A DNA stretch of 64,000 nucleotides from Epiperipatus broadwayi (taxonomy: Eukaryota; Onychophora; Udeonychophora; Euonychophora; Peripatidae): assembly GCA_028023455.1 (NCBI GenBank), contig JAQFVV010000020.1:12378385-12442384 (forward strand). Reading direction: 5' to 3'. Below the pieces are notes generated by a model, which saw only the letters and a list, made by a program, of their open reading frames with translations, did not search any database and had not been told where the DNA came from. Positions within the stretch are counted from its first letter, which is position 1; every line of letters starts with the position of its first letter. This document shows positions 60,957 through 64,000 of the stretch, piece by piece. The position numbers and the translations under genes were made by a program.

Positions 60957-61037
60957 ACAGTCTTGCAATTCTCAGAAGTAAATTTGAAGAGGGATAAATA
61001 ATTAACTGAAAGTACGGCTGAGAATTGTAAGACTGTA
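60957..61037. repeat. short inverted repeat
   Basis: ACAGTCTTGCAATTCTCAG at the left and CTGAGAATTGTAAGACTGT at the right pair with a single wobble mismatch around a spacer of about 43 bases. Possibly a miniature transposon remnant. Confidence 0.6.
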
Positions 61038-61832
61038 TATAATAGTTAATCATTATTATATTTATTATTATTATTATTTTTATTATATATATTATAATGG
61101 CATGCAGGCTGATATAGACAAAAATAAACTGAATAAATAAATATATAAATTGTAATATAACCAAAAAAGATATAATTAAAATTTGAGTTTCATATGACTA
61201 ATGTGTTTCCTAGCAAATCAATTAAACTAAATGGTGATGACAATTACTCCATAGTGACAATTATAGTTTTATATGCTTAAATTACAAATTCATTATTTTC
61301 CAATTATACATTTTATAAAAGCTAAATTATTAAAGCTTTTCTCTACTAGTCAATTTTTGGCTAATGCAATGAAGGTTGTATTAATAATACTACATGGATG
61401 TCACCTATAATTTACATTATAGGATCATGTCCATCACATATCCAATCTACCTCACTCACACTGCTGGTTCACATAATAGTAGTTTTCTATATAATAGGAA
61501 CTAATTACCATATACTAAATTCAAAACTTAATATATGAATATCACATACATTGAATAAAATTGTATGAGTCAAGATTAACATTAATAAAATAAATAAGTT
61601 AATGAAACAGGTTTTTAAACACCATGCAAAGTGAGCATTTTATAAATCTTATAATTAATCTTGTCAGAACAAAATATAAGTGAAACTTTTTACATTCTGC
61701 AAAAGGTTATACTGTGTACTGAAATATTTTAAAATATATATAAACAAATAAATAATAATCGCTTTGTGTGCGTGTTTGTAATAAGTAGTATATATGCGGT
61801 ATATATTTCATACAAATAAAATCATCAGTTAA

Positions 61833-62600
61833 CCCTTTAACCACTAATTATATTATTGGTTGTATGAGGTAAAAATCATATCTTTTAATTGGCCAACTCA
61901 CAAACTGAAGACAAAGCCAATTGTTAAAACATATTCGCCTATAATATTAAATTCAACTCAGATACGTTTATAAAAAGTATATTACTAATTTTTCAGGTTA
62001 TGAAAGAGAATGAAAGTTCTTTCAAAAATGAATTGCTATTTATTTATTATAAAATATATTCAATTTCGGCAAATATAAAGCGAATGTCTAAACAAAAAAG
62101 TGCTGACGCAAACGCTTTTTTTCAATTTTACGTTATGGAAAAGTAAAGATTTCTTTTTGCTAAATCTTAAATATTTTTACTAAAATCTTCAATATTTTTC
62201 GAAAATAATTTTGTTTTTTTAGTATATTTTTTAAAAAACTATTTTAATTTCTCATTTTATATTTTTTTAGTACTTAAATTACATTCGAAATGAAAATCTC
62301 AGTGTTTTTCTTTATTTTCTTTGATCAGGTGGTTTCTTTGTTCTTTCCAGCCAATCAGAATGTCTTTTTCAGCTGAGAGCTGGCTGACAGCCAATCACCA
62401 ACAAGGTTCTTCTTTGTTTAGTTTTAAATGCGGTTTTTTTGATTTTTTTACTTGTAAAATAATTCGGAAGAAGGCACCATCTTACAGAACTTTTAAAAAC
62501 CTAATCAATAACTGTCAAACGAATATTCTACCATTAAAACTAGCAGAATTAGAGTGACGTCAGATGTCGACGAGATGCCTCGTAAGAGGCGGTTAAAGAA
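61833..62600. mobile_element. piggyBac-type MITE with TTAA duplication
   Basis: TTAA flanks it at 61829-61832 and 62601-62604. The ends are CCCTTTAACCAC and, in reverse, TTCTTTAACCGC. The empty site is preserved in the opposite arm of the host element: the reverse of 63145-63180 reads AAATCATCAG-TTAA-ACTAATAAATG, exactly the left and right flanks joined. It is 768 bp. The 78-residue frame at 62321-62557 is not recognisably a transposase. Similar elements lie at 52.36-53.07 kb. Confidence 0.75.
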
Positions 62601-62694
62601 TTAAACAAATAAATGAATTACAATAAATAAATAAACGACCATTGAGTTTATTCAGCTGAACAAGACTAAAGATCAGCTACCTCCAATACACACA

Positions 62695-63020
62695 CCGCAA
62701 GCAGTATATAATATAGCATGTCCGTACAACAATTGCCTTGCATCATATTATGGGTAAACAAAGGCAACATTACACACAAGATTCTCACAGCATACTTATG
62801 CTTACAACAAACACAAACAGATCCCACACATGCCTCCATCTTTGCACAGCATAGCACCTCCACAGGACACCAGTGCATTCTAGACAATCCTTGAATTGTA
62901 TGCAAAGAGCACCATGACTTAAAGATAAAGATCAAAGAAGCCTATTTTATCAATCTGGACTGTAATGCAATGAATAAAAGAGACATTTGTTGCAATCTCC
63001 AAAAAATAGCAAACATAATT
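62695..63020 (+). pseudogene. Penelope-like GIY-YIG remnant (family D)
   Basis: The plus-strand frame reads CLASYYG, a stop, TKATLHTRFSQHTYAYNK, corresponding to 'xYVGxTKxTLxxRFxQH' of GIY-YIG, near 62730-62815. The tail near 62920-63005 reads KIKIKEAYFINLDCNAMNKR, then DICCNLQKI, the RKIKEAxxI...xNxR block. The intermediate part has two stops. The match in two separate blocks makes the PLE call sound despite decay. Confidence 0.6.
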
Positions 63021-63214
63021 TGCATACACTTTGCATTTCTCATATTAATACTTTTATTCTGCAATTTATTTTGCACACAGCTTTTAATGAAGGTATTTCT
63101 TTGAAAGTACTCAACTAAATAAACTCAATGGTCATTTAGTTATTTATTGTAATTCATTTATTAGTTTAACTGATGATTTTATTTGTGTAAAATATATACC
63201 GCATATATACCACT

Positions 63215-64000
63215 CATTATAAACAAATAATGAAATTCATTATGGTTGAGCCCAAATCAAATTTTCTCCTCTTCTGAAAGTGAAGCTCCTATTCCTATTA
63301 AATATAAACAAACACATACAATTATAAAAGAACTTTCCAATATAATAAAAATTAATAATAGTAAAATTATGAATTTAATTAAATAAATAAATATAAATTT
63401 TTTCACTTAGTTAGATTTTGAAAATTTGAATTGTAGCACAACTACAGAAATTTGCATATGACTTCTTGAATTTTGTAAGTTAGTTTGACCTCTTTGTTTG
63501 CAGAACATAGATGGTTCAGTTTTCCAATGAGGTGTCCTTACACTGACACTTTTTTTTGCTTTGAAGGTTTATTGCACTTTTATTACAAGTTGTGGAGATA
63601 AGACAAGTAAGTCTTCTGTTCTGGTAGTCACATTACCAAGAATCACGGTTCAAGATATGGAAACAATACTTTGAAAGATCTGAAAGGTTAAATCTTGTCA
63701 GAGTTATGTACAACTGATATCGTTGGTAAATCTAGACATAATTTAGTGATTACATCATTTTAAAGAAACTTTTACATATTGCTACAATACATAACAACTT
63801 CAGTTTTTTTTGTAAATTACCAGGATTTTTTCACTTCATGGTAATTTTCTATTAAATTATGAGCTAGAACAATGTTTGACCTTATATTTATTTGTGAAAA
63901 TAATCTACTGGAATTTAGTAGGTAACTGCTGAGTATTTAAAACGATATCTTAAATACTTTTTCCACTTATGGCAACTAAGACTACACATTAAAACTTTTG
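63215..64000. other. AT-rich DNA, nothing recognised
   Basis: No coding or repeat signal to the window end. Confidence 0.5.

Larger units (their letters stand above)
61785..63210. mobile_element. inverted-repeat element containing a PLE remnant
   Basis: The left arm (61785-61832 plus 62605-62655, split by an insertion) and the right arm (63113-63210) are inverted copies. The blocks are TATATGCGGTATATATTTCA, CAAATAAAATCATCAG, AATGAATTACAATAA and CCATTGAGTTTATT. A GIY-YIG remnant sits between them. The inverted arms around a PLE tail parallel the 12.9/16.0 kb arrangement. Confidence 0.65.

Noticed and set aside
60862-61164. 100-residue minus-strand frame rich in His and Tyr
   Set aside because: It comes from the ATG/AAT microsatellite and AT-rich flanks. 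The His/Tyr run mirrors the repeat and is not a domain.

Overview
This is a very AT-rich stretch (roughly three quarters A+T by eye) of a eukaryotic, almost certainly animal, nuclear genome. It contains fossils of Penelope-like retroelements (PLEs), non-LTR retrotransposons, tRNA-derived SINEs, piggyBac- and hAT-type DNA transposons, foldback elements and microsatellites. I found no host protein-coding gene, intact tRNA, rRNA or prokaryotic feature. The mix fits an invertebrate metazoan, but I cannot name the phylum. Most short open frames are chance AT-rich frames or remnants of transposons.

Layout. 0-12 kb: AT-rich sequence with a hAT-like remnant carrying a SINE, a foldback element with a well-formed hammerhead ribozyme (2996-3062), a decayed LINE (5.3-7.6 kb) cut by a SINE, and a small unidentified GC-rich islet (7.8-8.05 kb). 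12.9-16.1 kb: a PLE with inverted terminal segments, invaded by a SINE (13-bp target duplication) and by a 2-kb piggyBac-like transposon that splits its GIY-YIG domain. 17-22 kb: four more copies or half-copies of the hammerhead foldback family, two of them back to back. 22.7-23.3 kb: a hAT-type MITE with an exact 8-bp duplication. 24.5-27 kb and 56.4-59.9 kb: two copies of a long noncoding repeat, the second containing a PLE fragment. 27-36 kb: largely featureless. 36.2-37.4 kb: a patchwork of a PLE reverse transcriptase (minus strand), a LINE reverse transcriptase, a tRNA-like head, a hammerhead motif with a 14-bp stem I, and a GIY-YIG tail.

44.5-48.1 kb: two PLEs of one family head to head, one with a readable YVDD box, the other carrying a small insertion. 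49.4-51.2 kb: a less AT-rich block with two tandem 159-bp units, each folding into two similar hairpins. 51.2-52.3 kb: the best-preserved GIY-YIG frame, followed by a hammerhead-like motif. 53.1-54.4 kb: a second head-to-head PLE pair. 60-60.7 kb: a foldback element with arms of about 350 bp. 61.8-63.2 kb: an inverted-repeat element holding a GIY-YIG remnant, with a 768-bp piggyBac-type MITE inserted at TTAA in one arm; the other arm preserves the empty site.

The unifying theme is the association of hammerhead-like motifs with PLEs and with a palindromic non-autonomous family. In PLEs and retrozymes generally, such ribozymes are thought to process retroelement transcripts. Here at least two motifs keep the core, a GUC cleavage triplet and a long two-part stem I. 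In the palindromic family the module occurs on both strands, which is the most unusual observation in the window.
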